DNA from: Anagrus nilaparvatae
Taxonomy: Eukaryota; Arthropoda; Insecta; Hymenoptera; Mymaridae
Reading direction: 5' to 3'
DNA length: 64,000 nucleotides
Assembly (NCBI GenBank): GCA_022575985.1
Contig: JAKSXM010000272.1
Span: 5,704,001 to 5,768,000 of the forward strand
A program made the position numbers and the translations under genes. The first letter of the stretch is position 1. Every line of letters begins with the position of its first letter. Below the pieces are notes generated by a model, which was not told where the DNA came from, made no database searches, and saw only the letters and a program-made list of their open reading frames with translations. Below, one piece after another: positions 34,337-49,300 of the stretch.

Positions 34337-37300
34337 CTATTCAAATAGAAAAATGAAAAACAATTACGCTCGATGCATTGAATTTAATTCAAGCAACAAA
34401 GAGTTTTATTTTTTTATCCTTACCCTTTCTTTCGATACGTCGTAATAGTCAGGTTTAGGAACAACATCGGCTTCATTAACATAAAATCCACTGAAAACTT
34501 CGATGGTTGTACCAGGCACACCGTCCATATTATCGTTGTTCATATTTTTATCCTTTGCATCTCTTCGTCGCCTTGCTATTTCATTGCATAAAGGTGGCTA
34601 CAAAAACAAAATAAAAAGTTGCAGTTTTGCAGTTTTTTTTTCTTTCTGCATACAAATATGCATTATTTCTTTTTTCAACTTACAGTATGGACACATCCAT
34701 CATTGTCTTTATTACAAAGACGAACGTTGCATTGATAATAAACACTTGACGTATATGGAAATTTATGCGCTTGAAAATGTACTCGGCCCTCGGTTTTATC
34801 TTCATTGTAAGCAAATTCACCCATTATTTCGTTATCGATTGGACAGCTGTAAAAAAATTTAAATATATTTATATTTTATTTTAATATTTTTAAATTAATA
34901 AATTGTATATGTGCATTTCTACGAGAAAATACGTTTTATGAGCCCCAAATGTAAAAAAAAAATCGACGAGGCCGCGACTACCACTTGGAGACCCTATAAT
35001 ATAATGCAAAAAAAACTTGGAAAAGGAATCGGCGATGGATGCCAAAAAGATTTTGCCACTTTTATGTCAAAAACCGTGTATTTCATATCTGAGCTACCCT
35101 AAATTTTCAAAATAATTTTTAGGTCAGAAACCTTTGAAAACTGTAACTAGCAAAATTCATTTAACACAGATTTTCATTGGTTTTTGACCTAAAAGTTGAA
35201 ATGTGGTAAAAAAAAATGATTTTTTTCTTGAAGAAATAAATACTCAGGGATTAGAGTAAACGATTTAAAAAAAAATTTGTATTTTACCGTAATAATCAAG
35301 TAAATATTGCATATTTTAAGTTTAGAAACAGACTGTTTTCAATATCTTTTTTAAGACGAATTTGAGTAAAATCTTAAATTGACGATAACTTGGCTAAATT
35401 TCATCGGAAAAAGATAAGTTTTTTTTTCTTCTAGAGTGATTTTTCCATGGCAATCAGATTTTTTACCCATTTTTTAAAATTTTATTTACCTAAAAAATTA
35501 TTTTGAAAATTTGGGGTAGCTTAGATACGAAAAACACGGTTTTTGACATAAAAGTGGCAAAATCTTTTTGGTATCTATCGCCAATTTCGTGTTCACGTTT
35601 TTTTGCATTCTGTCGTAGAAATGCACATATGCATAGTTCCAAGCAAATAATATTAGCGAAAATTCCTTTCGGTTTCAAATTTTAATACTTTATAACCGCA
35701 TATATACAATTCTGAATACTTATTTATTTCAAACCTCGGTTCAAACGATGGAAAATTGCTTTTAAGCATTTTAATGCAAGCACCACGGTATGAGACTAAA
35801 TAACAATTTTTTAAACTTTTCTTTAGGTTTCATATCATTTGAAATCATATTTGCGCCAAGTTAAATAATTCCATTTGTCGGAAACAGATTTTTTTTCAGT
35901 GTACAAGAACAAATAATTCGGCTGCCTCAATCGGGATTTCGGTAGCAGCAATCGAAATTCCGTTATTTACAAAAATTAAATTACGCTACTACAGAAACCA
36001 AATGAAATTAACCCGGTAGCCAAAAATTTTTTACTAGGAACTCATTTACAATTCTAAAAAAAATAAATATTTATTTGAAATATATTCTGCGACAAATAAC
36101 TTGGCTTATTCAATAAAAAACTAATTAATATTAAAGTGACTTGAAATTTCATGCAAAGAAGTATTAAAAGGTAATTAACAGTGTTAGGTTTCTGAGCTTG
36201 CATTTTACGTAATTTCCAAGAATGAATATTCAAGCATAAGTGCACTGTAAAAAGTGAGTTTCTTAGATTCACAAAAAAAAATAGAATATTTTCGAAAAAT
36301 TAGTGAATTTTCGAAAATAATCATAAAATTGACTAAATCTAGTATATTAACTAAAAATTTGAGTATTTCCGATTTTTTTTTGTAAATTCACGAGAAAAAT
36401 TAATAATTTACAGTTTTTTTTCGAAAATTTACAAAAAGTATTTGCTAATTTACAAATTTTTTCGTAAATTCACAAGAAAAAATCGAGAATTCTCGAATTT
36501 GTTGTTAATATACTAAATTTAGTAAATTTACGATTATTTTCGAAAATTTACTAATTTTTCAAAAATATTCTATTTTTTTTGTGAATTTAAGAAAGTTACT
36601 TTTTACAGTGTGTTTGAAAATTCAAGCAAATTCATGCAAATCAGTTCTGACACTGTAGATTTATAGTGGATGCTCGATGATGCTTAATTAAACTAATATT
36701 TTGATTGGAAACTTTAGGAACAGATTAATTAAATTACTTCAAAATTGTAGAAATCTTCGATTTATTATAAAAAAATGGTAAAACATTAGCAGGAAAAAAT
36801 TTTTATTATTTTGATACTGATATCAGTCATTTTCCTTAAAGGCTTTTTTGAATTAAAATCATATATAAAAAAATAAAAAAATAGTTATGAATAATTTATT
36901 TTTTGTTATCGATGAGCCCGTTTTTAAAGAATCAAAAAATGTTAACTTTACTATGTAACCAGTTTGAAAACATGTTTGTAATTATTTAATAATTAAACCG
37001 TTCCTAAAGTCTTACGCAATTATAATGCATAATTACCCATCAAGACTGATTAGCCGTTGTTCTCCCAAACCAATTCCATCTCTAACGATGCAGTCCGAAA
37101 TTTGTAAGCCGTAATTTTCTTGTTTTTCAATACTAATAACTAGCGTTAGAGGATCGCCAATTTTAACATTTTCTGCAATATGATGAAATTTTGGCTCACC
37201 ATCGAAAATTTTCATGGAACATCCAGGAACAGGTGGCATTGACTAAATAAAAAAAAAAAAATAAGGTCATATGAATTTTTTCAAAGGATAATTAAATAAG

Positions 37301-40300
37301 AAGCCCTTACTCTCAAAGGTAGCGACTGTAAAGCTCCAATTTGTGTTTGATCGTTCGATACAACTTTATCACGTGTTTGATATCGACATCTTACATGGAA
37401 TCCTCTGCCTTGATTCGTTACTAATTTTAAATGAGGTTGCACCACTATGGTATTGTAATATTCGATTCCTCCATCATCCTAAAAAGAGGAAGACAAATTT
37501 TTATAATCATTTACCTTATTTAACGTACTTAAATATACTTTGGAATTGCATTAATATAAGAATCATTTTTAAAATGCAGGATTATTATCATTAAAAATAA
37601 ATACAGAATTACGTAATATTTACGAAGGACTAATAATAGTAACAAGAGAATTGGCCAATTAAGGGTTTCGTTTTTTTCGTTTTCCATGAAGAGCAAAAAA
37701 CACGCATTTGCATTTAGATGGCTAATGTCATTGTAATATTTTTAGTAAAAGTCAGAGTAAGAAAAAGCAAGAGGCCGATGCTCTTTCAGATTGTAAACAT
37801 CCTTGCTGAGGTCATTTCTCGTTTAGTTCCTTGCACCTAATGCTCTATATCTATTACACACACGTAACTACATCTTACATTTACCCTTTTTTTAAAAAAA
37901 CATATACAAGGATTATTAAAGAAAATAATTTTCTTCGTTTTTTTTTTAATGTAAATTATCGCTTTTATACACATACCATGTGTGTTTTATATAAAAGAAA
38001 AATATTAAAACTCGTGTATATAATAAAAATAAATTGAACGTTGAAAATATTTTTTCATTCTATTATAAGATTGCTTCGACTCTTCTGGCGCCATTTAATT
38101 CAATCTTTTATATTATTAATTAAATATTTCATTCAAAATTTTATTAAACGTTCAATTATTTATTTTATTTTAGCATTAAATGGTCTAGCGTTCATCACCA
38201 AAATAAGATGAAAAAATGAAAAAATAATAAATTTAAATTGTTAAGAACGCCAAGATTGTCATCTTAAAAGCTTTCGTTGTATTTAAAAAAATAAAGAAAA
38301 ACGTATGTTGTTTTGAAAGAGAAATATCTCTAGTATGCACATAAAATAGAAAAAGTTTTTGCACGAGTCACGAGCTAAAAGATAAATAAATGAGAAAAGA
38401 GTAATAATTTGTAGTGAGGGGCCACATGTGTCATTTTTGCTGAAAGGAAGCAAGTCTGCCCCATCGATTCTTAGATAATCCTGTAATAATAATACAAGCC
38501 CATGTAGAGAAATCAAAGAAGCGCAATAAAAATGTCTTCTTGAATATTATAATAAAGTTTGCGGTACCGGTGAGTTTCTGTATAAATATCGTTCTCCAAC
38601 ATTAAGTACTATGCAACTGGTATGGTGACTTTGGGTTCGATGCCCGGTCAGTTGGTGGCGTTGGTTTAGCTACTTGCGCCTTAGATAAATAAATATAATA
38701 CGCATATCTTATCGCTGCAAAGAAGCAAGAACGAGGAAGAGAATCAGGAATAAAAAAATAAAAATATAAGAAGAAAGCACGGATGTATAAATTAACTAAA
38801 TCTCCGGCTTATTTTTTAATTGCAATTTATATTTATTTTATTACTTCAATTCTATATTGATTTATAACATTTCTTTTACATCTGAAATTAAATAAATTTT
38901 CCCAAGGGCATCGACTTGCAATATTTCATATTTCACCCTTCTAATATAAATTACAGACTTAACATTTTTCTTTATTAATTACAAATTAAATTATACTTTT
39001 ATAAAAGAAAAAATAAATCACTCGACTGAAAGGGAAGCGTTTAACGAAATTTTCCTCTTTATGAAATCAGTTCATTATGCTCGATTTTAAATCACAGGCA
39101 ATGTATTTTAACATGAAACATCCTGATCGAAACAGTATGCTGACATGCCATCTTTTGTCACACGGCCCCACGGTGGTCCCAAGATTGTTTCGAACGAGAT
39201 GTTCATAGGGTGGGCTAGTCAAGAAACTCCCTTGAAGTAGGGGGCAGGGGCAAATGTACTTAGAATAATTTGAAATGGGAGTCAAGGCTTGTTCAGGACC
39301 TGATAGGAACAAGAACTTAGAATACTTTAGGTTTATGGACTTAGGATAATTTCAAATTAGAGACTTATAATAATTACGAAGTATACAAGTTAAAACAGTT
39401 ATAAGTGAAGCTTTTTCATAATCGCTGGTTGTATGAACACACAATTTTTTGCTAAGATTAAAAGAAGCAGTGCACCCCCTGAAAGTTAAATAAGAAAATA
39501 TTAAAGACAAAATAACTAACCCAAAAATTAAATGTTAATAAGAAGTAGTTAATTAAATGATTTGAAGCAATACAATTGAAAGAAAAACTGTTGACTAACA
39601 AAACTTTTTCCCATTTTAAGTATTATAGACAAATCAAAAATTTATTTATCAATTTTTTTTTATTTTTAGACGTAATACCTAATTTCTTTATGTGGAAGTA
39701 CTAGTTTTAGAAATTTCGTTATTAATCAATTTCTTAATTGGATCTGGTATCTAAATTTTTGAAAGTTTCACCATCAAAAATTTAAAAAAAATGCTATTAT
39801 TTTGTTTATTTTTGGATGTACTAAATAATTGTTATCCATTGATATAATTCTAATTGAAGGAAAAATTTTCTATTTTTTGAGAAACCTCAGTTAACTTAAC
39901 ATAAATAAATAACATAAAAAAATTCTACCGCATTTTATTTCAAAAATTTCACAGGAGCTTTTGCCTTTGTATTATATTATATTTACACGACTTTACATAG
40001 TAACAAATTAATTAATATTATAATTTTATAATAAATGAATAGATTATTATGTATTAACTAATTAACGCCGAGGCGGAGAGTTTTGGAAGTGAGCAAAAAT
40101 AAATATATTCCCTTATAGATAAGTGGCTAAAAAGTTCATCCCTAGAGTAAAATTTCATGCTCTTTCAGAATTTGACATTAGTTTTAACCTAAAACCAAAA
40201 ATACCCGGGGGTGGAAAGGGTAGGTCAAGCATTATTAGCAAATGTTTGGAAAAATCAATGAAAAAAGTATCGAATTTTATTGAAAAGTGTTTGAAAATAA

Positions 40301-43300
40301 TATTTTTATGGTAAATTTAAGTAAACTTCGTATACATTGAGGTCGCATTCATTTTGGCCCTAATTACAACCCTTAAAAGGTGGATTGGGGTGGTACTCAA
40401 GACAAAATACGGGTTTGGTTGTATTATCACTGGCGAACACCATTTTCGCTTTACTGTAGGCTTTTTGGGGTCATTAAACACGAAAATTGGGGTCATTTGG
40501 CAGAAAAAATAGGGGCTTCACCCTTAAATTTGCAAAAACTACCCCCAAAAAGAGGTTTTTTTTTTTACATATTCGCTTTTTGAGCGCTCAGATTTGTACC
40601 ATACAGGTTTTTGGGGTCGCTGATCAAGAATTTCGATTTCTTTTTCATAAATAATTAAAATTTCGTCCCTAAATAGGCTAAAACTAACCCAAAAAAAGGG
40701 GTGACCAAATCTGGTGTTCGCCAGTGGTAATACAACTAAATCCGTATTTTGACTAGAGTACCAACCCTATCCATCTTTTAAGGGTTGTAGATAGGGCCAA
40801 AATGAATGAGACCTCAATGTATATACGAAGTTTACTTAAATTTAAATAAAAAATATTATCAATTTAACTCATCATACAACTATACTTTTAAAAAAAATGT
40901 AAAAAAAACAAATGCCTTGTATAAACTTAATTGAATACATGAAAATTAGTAGCATAAGTACTTAGTATTATTAAATTAAAAAAATATAAAAGAATAAAAA
41001 AATAGCATTAAAGTCTAGTAAAAAATTCAATTAAATTCCAATGGCGATAGAAGTGAAGTGCAAAAAATATTATAAAAAAGTACAAATGGAATATCAGTGT
41101 TTGTTGAAAAGTTGGAAAGATGCCTCTTTGAAAGTTATTTATTAATATTTTTTCTTAATATTGAAAATAAAAGAATTAACGTAAAGTCGTTCGATTTATT
41201 TATCTGTAGATATCAGTTTTTTATTGTTTTACATGGTTCGATGCTCTTGAAACGTCCTTGAAAATTATGATTATTGGATGTAGAGAGAGAGTTTATTATT
41301 ATTATATCATTATTATATACCTATAAGAGATACATTAAACTGAAATACTTCCTTGAAGTATCTTCAATTTTCCTAGAAACAAAAAAAAAAGAAGAACTGA
41401 AGATAATGCCAATAAGATTTTCCATCATATATTTGGTATTGTTGTAAAGTTGTACACTACTTGTAAAACAAAAGCGAAAATATTACACGCTCAATTCTCT
41501 CTTTTTCTTCTGTATTGTAATTGCATTAATTACGTGCTTCAACTGTTACATTCTTAAAACTCATCTGACATTTTAAAGATTATTTACAATGAAATTTAAT
41601 TTCTTACTCTTTTACATTGCTTTTCTCGCTTAATTCTTATTAAAAAATAAAATTAATTGTTTTTGCAAAACAACTGCAATTGCTTCTGTCCTTCTACTAT
41701 CGTGACCGTTTAAGTTGGTATTGTAACAATTTCATAATTCATTTTCCACATTTTCTAAATAATTTTTATGAAAATTTGTTTAAATTTGTAAATGAATAAA
41801 AATGATTGGAAAATGGTCTGATGGTTTCAAATCGCTTTAATAGTACTTTTTAGTATATTGTAACATAAATAGGGACTAGTGGTCTTTAGTATGAAGAAAA
41901 AAATTTTCATTAAATGATTTTTTCAAAATCAAAAAGTATAAGAATCGTTTATTATTATAATAAATCATAAAAGAATTATAATTAAGTATTTAAAATTTTT
42001 TGAATTTAATTTTTAGGATTTGCTAAATGTGCGTATTTCTGTGATTTATTCTAAAGGTAAAGGATTTATTATCGCAAATATAGTAAAAATCTGATAAAAA
42101 AACCTTTTCTTTTGCTGATTTCTGATAATTTATAAAAATAAGTAATTTAAAAAAAGGCAACTTGAAAAAGTTATCTTGTATCATTTTTTTTCCAGAAAAT
42201 CGTAACAATGAAATATCTGATGTGAGTGAAAAAAAAAACTTTTAATCGAAAATAAGGAGAAACAAAATATAGGCGTTTATTCCTTGACACTAATAATAAC
42301 TTGCCCACGGGAGTTTCGCAATCGTAAAATAAAAATATCATCAATAATAAATAAAAAAAAGCGTAACAAGGTTGAATTTTTAATAAATAAAAAGATAACT
42401 TGAATAAATCTCGTCTTAAATAAAACTGTTAATTAAAAAAAGAATATGCATGTACTTATATACTAGAGTGGACCTTATTTGGAATTTGTAGAAAAACTTT
42501 GCTCCCTGGGCTTTTTCGCGAACTTTCGATCATAAAAAGTCTTCAGCTCCAAGGATTTTGCTTTTACTTTTCAAAAAAACATGCCACCTCAATTTTCATA
42601 TTTAAATAATATTAGGATTCTAACTTTTCAGCTTTCTAAATTTTTAAAAAGCTACAACATTTTTTTAAAAACTAGCCAACAGACAAAAAATGATGTAGAC
42701 AAATTAAAATTGATTTCCAAAGTTGTAGAAATCCCAGAACACTTTATTTTATCAAAATAAAATTTTTAAAAATCGCAATTTACCCATTTAAAATACATTG
42801 CAGATAAAAAACAATGTATTTTTTATAATGTTATTTAAATGGAAAAATTGAGGTGCTTACAAGCACGTATTTTTGCAAAGCAAAAGCAAAATCAATGACC
42901 AAAAGTTCAAAAAAAAACCCGAGGAGCAAAATTTTTCTACAAAGTCCAAATTAAAGTCCACTCTAGTATATACGTATTATGTTTATTTGGTCATTTTAAG
43001 CACCGTGGCACACCAAACAAAAATCCGGTTTTTTTCTCTCAAAGAAATTGTTTGCAGATATATTTGCTTGACCTTGGAGCTAACTCAAGTATACAAAAGC
43101 CCTATGGCATTTAGCGAACCTGAAAGTTATGCGAAACATATGCGAAAGATTATTTTATTATATGGATGTGGAATTTATATACAACGAGTCAGCAACTTAA
43201 TTCGCAATTTAACATTTAAAAAAAATAAAGCATTGATAAAGTCACTGTGATTAATTAATTTTCTGTATGCTAGTTTTTTCCAAAAGAGTATGATTATTGT

Positions 43301-46300
43301 TATTATGATAACTGTACGCTGCGAAGATAATTGCACGCGTACATACACGGAAGTAAAAATTCTTTTAAACTCAAAAGATAAAAAAATGTACGAGCGCTTA
43401 GTAGTAATAATAATTTATTAAATAATTTTTTCCTTTATTCAAAAAAATAATGACCGTAATTATGATAAAAATATCGTAGTTGGTAATTTCTTGGAGATGT
43501 ATCGAATTGTTAGAATTTAAATAAATTTTTAATACCGCATATAAGCTTGAAAAGTAATTTCCCTTTGAACAAGTGTTTATTACTGATACATAAAACATTA
43601 AAAGAGCAACATTAAAATGATGACTTTATTAGCGATATATGCGGTCAAATAAATTATATATGATCCATCATTACAAGTACTATAAAGACTTTACAACTGG
43701 TGTTTTAGGGGCTGTTAAGTACATTTTATTATTACATGTATACTCTTTTCGCCTTTTCGCACCTTTACTTCTATTATTATTATCCTGTAAAACTACACCT
43801 TTACCTATCTTTTATACACTTTTATTACTTTTTATCATTTTTACCATTTTTACCATTCTTATACCGTCATTTTACTTCTTATTCTTCGAGTTCAATTATT
43901 TCTTTATTTCTCTTACCACTAGTATTTATAGTCATGAATGGAAAATAAAGTCTGGACTCTCGACCAACAGATTAAATCTGTTATATCCCTTAAGAAACAT
44001 TGTCTTCTTTACTTCAGAACTTATTTTACAATATCACGAGACAAAAGACACGGAAAAGAAATAAACCACGAGTATAATCAAGAAGAAGAAGAAAAGAAGA
44101 CGATTCTTGGCTTCTTGACGTTTATAAGTTTTAAAGTTTTATGGGGCACCCTGATCTTCCAAGGATAACCATTATATCTTTCAAATTTATAAATCCAATA
44201 TTTAAGATATTTTATAGGGGAAATTTTTATATTATTGGCTTACTATACTTATTGAACAATATTGATTTTATTTTTATTCTCAATTTTTTTATGCTTGAAC
44301 GAAACTATTATTCTGCCTGATTTTTGGAATTTTCCACCAAAAGATTACCCTTAAAAGTTTAACTTTTTGAAGCAAAAAAAAATTGCGATAATATCGTTAA
44401 CGACCATTATTTTTTGATATCTCTAATTCCATTATCGGTTATCGAAAAAAAATTCGGATAATTAGCAATATTTATTTTGATGGTTATAGAAAAAATTAGC
44501 ACTAAATAACTCTAAATTATCGCATAATTATTCATCAGTAAATACTGAAATTATCGCGATGAACCCATCAATGCCCTTCCTCACAGGGAATTGTCGCAAA
44601 ATGAATAACGGCCCTAAAAATATTAACATAAAGTCTGTTCTTTCTTCAAACATCTGATAATATGGGCGTATTAAAACCTTGGTTTTTCTTGTGGAAAATG
44701 TTGTTATTATCATCGAAACGCTCAAAAATCATATCTATTTAGCAGCGATTTAAACATTCTTAAAATTCGTTTATAAACGAGTTATGTTTTTGAACCTGTA
44801 ATCGTCTGTGTCCGTGTTTCCCCTACACAGCTATTGTATGCGATTTTTTTCTTTTTTTAATGGCATATTTTTTGTGTCTTGATTTTTTTATGCGTTTTAT
44901 TTTTTTAGAAGTGTATAATTTAAAAAAAAGGCTTATTTTATTTTTTTTATGCTGGATATTTTTGTAATGAGTTATTTTCTACAAAATCACCGGATATTAA
45001 TATTGTTTGAAAAGCTTTTTTATCTAAATTTTATTTTTATTGTGCATATTATTTTTTTTTACAAATTTTTGCAGCCTAAAAGTTTAAAACAAATCATTTA
45101 TCTTTAATTTGATAGTATCTCAAAATAGGTGAAATTATTTATGTCCCATGTTGCCTAAAATCTAATTTTTAATTTAGTTTAAAATTTTGACTGAAAACCA
45201 AAAATTCAGTCAAAGTTCAGAATTTTCAGATAGAAAAACACACCGAGAAGCTAATACCATAAAGTTAATTTTAAGACGTATAAAATTATTAGCCAGAAAT
45301 CCGTTATAAAAATCGTAATAACGGCATAACTTTTTCTTCACTTATGAACATTAATATTAAAAATTCAAGATCCTAACAATTTTCTTGTTATTACTTTTAT
45401 CCTTGAGGTATTTTAAAATAGTCTGTTTATAATTATGATAAAGGTATATTTTTACCACGCGTCAAAGGAAATTTTTTTTAGTATTCAATTATGCAACTGC
45501 AGCTTAATTTTTATTAAAGTCTATAATTTAAGTGTAGAAATTTTCTGATAAGATAGTTACATATTATCCATTTAAGCTTTGGTTGCAAGTTATTTTCTTA
45601 AAAATTTTTTGAGTGAACTTAGAGATGATTGCTTTGAATTGTAATATCAATCCCATGAGTCCTTAGAAAAACTAAAACCCAGGAAGTATTGAGTCTATTT
45701 GAACATCCAAGAACATTAAAATTTCTAGCGGCATTCGACAAACCGAAAAAACATCAGAGTGTGAGGAAAATTAGCATATAAAATTCATATGATTTTACAC
45801 TAGAATATAACCCGCTATGAAAAATGTAAGATAACGGTGTAAAAATAAATTATTAAAAAGTATTCATATCATTACTATTATAATAATACGAAGCGAAAAA
45901 AACATAAATACATAAAATTTAACCTTGGCTACCCTTGAGATATTTTTTTAAGGAAGTAATCAAGGAACGTGTAATATTAAAATAGATCAGAGTATATAAT
46001 AAGTGCATAATAATATAATAATTTTAACCGAAACCAATGCAGTAGAAGCTCTATAAAGTGTATATAGTTGTCGCGTCACGCCAGCCTCACATATTGTACC
46101 GGTTTATCATGAATGTGACCTTGACTATACGCATAAAACTCAAACTTCCCCAGAAAGAAGATTCTTTCATATGTACTTTGCAAGATTTATTTTTCGAAAA
46201 AATGCCGATCCTCGTTTGCTTTTACTTTACCGTGGTATTCCAGACTACTTCTAAGCAGAAAAAATTTTAATCTTTAAATAACTCTGATAAAGTCATTGAA

Positions 46301-49300
46301 ATATTGTTTTATTCGCACCGATTTCCATAAAAGCTCAATAAAAATCAAAGTGTAAAACAATTAGAATAATTTATGGCTCTTCCCTTGGAAACTATGTATT
46401 AAACCAAGCCGTAAACAGTGTATTAACTTTTTTGAAATTCCGGATCCCGTGATTGATGGACGTTATAAATTAATAATTATATATAATGATATTAAATTCT
46501 TCATGCATGAATTAAATTAAGAAGTAAAAAAAATTCAGAAATCTATCAAAGCATACGATCAATGATTAAGAATAAGCACTGAACACGCAACGCATACATT
46601 TCTAATTAACACTTTAAACTATCAAAGTCACTTATTCTTGACTACTTTATTATTATTTACCTTAAGGGTAAAAATCAATTGGAAAATTTTTATTCTCTCA
46701 ACAATACAACAACTTTTTACTTACTTTTTTTTTCGATAATTGCCTGCAGGGGAAAAAAAGGCTTCTCTGGCAATGAAAATTTAACCAATTCAAGCAATGT
46801 TCAAGCTGAAATTTTTTGTTTTCGTTTAAACTATTGGAATTTACAAATAATTTCAAATGAAAAGAAAAAACTGATTTCTTTCGTGTGTAAACACCAAAAT
46901 GCATGGAACATGTTTACTACAACTAATCGTTGGGTATAATAGATAAATAATACGAAAAAAACTCATAATTTTTATCTTTTATTTACATTATTTTAAGCAA
47001 AATTAACTTTCCCTATTGCTTAATTCAAAACATCATCAAGTACCATGTTAAAAAAAACTTACAAATAGTGTACTCGTGCATAAGACATTTTTAGTTTTAT
47101 GAATATAAAAAATTAATTGAAGAATATGAAGAAAATACTTTTTATTTATTTTTTTTACATTTCAAGTTGATTGCAATCATTTGAACAAGAAAAAAATCCG
47201 GTTATCTCGCGTGGAATATTGTTCGCCGCAAGTGAACATTCAGAAATTAAAATTTTAAGAGTGGAAGACCATCAGAATGTTTATTTTGAAAAATTATTAT
47301 TTCCAAAAAATTAAGCATTTGAATTCAGGAATGCACTCGCGTCACAGTGTACAATATGTTAAGTCGTCTAAAGTTCGCGTAGTTGATGCAAAATAATACA
47401 AAGAAAAAACGGTACTTAGTATTTAGTTTTTGAAATTAGTATTAAAAACGTGCTTGACCTATATGCAAATTTCTATGATAATATTGGTTTAGCTCAAAGT
47501 ATGGATAAAAAATTTAGCATGAAAAAGAGCCCGGAGTAAAATAAATAAAATCGATTGTTACATGTTGCAAATTGATAAAAAGGTGAAAGGAATACGTAGA
47601 GACCGTTGTTGAAATAACTTTGATGGATACATAAAGTTATTCGAGTTATGTGAATTACAAAAATCAATATACAATTATATAAATGTCTATTTGTTTCACC
47701 TTTGGCATAGAAATACACCACTTTAATTGCGTAATATAATAAAAAAGATTTTTTCATATTTTTATCTTTATACCGAGAAATGCCATAAATATAAATTTAT
47801 TAATAACTAAAATTAATTATTGAAAATTAGTAGTGCAAAATATTTTCTGCTAGTCATGCATTAGCTAATAACAAATAAGACTTTCATTACGTATAAATTT
47901 ACGATAAACTACGTGTAATAGTTTAATCTGCCCATCTACATTTAATTTTTCATTACTATTTTGAAATATTAAATTTATATTAAACGATATTGTTTAAAAA
48001 TCATTTAATGTAATCTATATGAACCATGCTGGTATAATTATATATAGGTATTTGAGAATGTTTCTCCTGTTTCGAATGAAAAATGTTTAAAATTATTTTT
48101 TTGGTTGGGTGAAAAATTACCTATTGGCGTTTACAAGAATAAAATCGGAGAAAGAAATCTACCTCGAAAATACGCGGATTTATCAAATTTTTTAAATTCA
48201 GTTGTACGCCCGAGAAAGCAGAAATTGAAACTATTCAATGGTAAAATAGCAGTAAAAACCGTAAAACTTGGTAAATCTAAACATCGAACGGGGGGCTTAC
48301 CCCAATTTAAAGGAGAAAAAGTCAAATTGGACTTAAAATTGAAATTTTATAGGGTCTTAGAGTATTCAGTCTTTAGATGCTTAGAATAAATTTAGGCTTA
48401 GAGACTTTGGATTTTGGCAATAATTATTGATTATAAAGTTAGCAGATGGACGTAAAAATTGTAATATTGTTATTATTACATCGAGAATTTATATTTAGTA
48501 AACATGTTTCTTGCCATTCGGTTGTGTTTAATACACCAAATACTATGTGACAATTATTTCATGAGCACTGTTTGATAGGCTATAATTTTGGTTGGAATTG
48601 AAAATCCTGATTGCTAAGCATTCAGGAAATTCCTGATTGCTAAGCATTCAGAAAAATCCTGATCGCTTAGGAAATTCAGGAAATCCTGATTTAAAAAAAA
48701 AAAAGCTGTGGAAATTGATATATAGCGATTTTTCGAAAACGCAGTTTCCTTTTCATTTTAACAACCCTACTGATGATTCATGCCAAGTTTTGTCAAAAAA
48801 TACTAATTCCAACTAAAATTAATATATAATTAGCCTATTAAACAGCGCTCATGAAATAATTGTCACAGGTTATAGTTATAAGTTTTTCCTTTACGTTTGA
48901 ATAACCATTCTATCATTTAGTAAAAAGCTTTTTTGTAAAAATGTCACTTTCTGCTTTTTCCTTTAGTCTGAAAATTACATAATTTATTTTAAATGTAACT
49001 TTCATGAAAATTGTTTTGTTTCATTCATGTAATTTTATATTTTTATTAAAATTAGTAATATAATATAAAAGAAGAAAAGGTGAAAGTTGCTCCAAGTTGC
49101 TCTTTACGTATCACAATATCGTCAAATATATATGCAATTCAAAATAAATAAGTTTTAGTTAGCCACGTATCTTTGAACTATCTAAAAATAATTGTATTCC
49201 GGTTCGATACTGAAGTGGATGACCAAAAGAAAAATGTAACCTTTTACTTTGTCATTCTCACGGTTATAGTTTTCGTAAAAGAGTTCGCTTTACTTAGTCT

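Noticed and set aside
38421..38476. Extra ZP-gene exon (DYLRIDGADLLPFSKNDTC) after a good acceptor on the minus strand
   Set aside because: No donor in phase follows, and the neighbouring ZP exons already join perfectly without it.
38620..38690. tRNA or SINE-like box B (GGGTTCGATGCCCGG)
   Set aside because: The T-arm-like motif is good, but no box A or foldable D and anticodon arms lie at the right distance upstream or on the other strand.
43639..44168. 141-residue Leu/Phe-rich frame that could look like a membrane protein
   Set aside because: The hydrophobicity comes from a T-rich plus strand; overlapping frames look similar and no family motif is present.
48105..48389. 94-residue basic frame
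   Set aside because: No recognisable domain, an unrelated overlapping minus-strand frame of similar quality, and no splice signals; possibly a transposon fragment.
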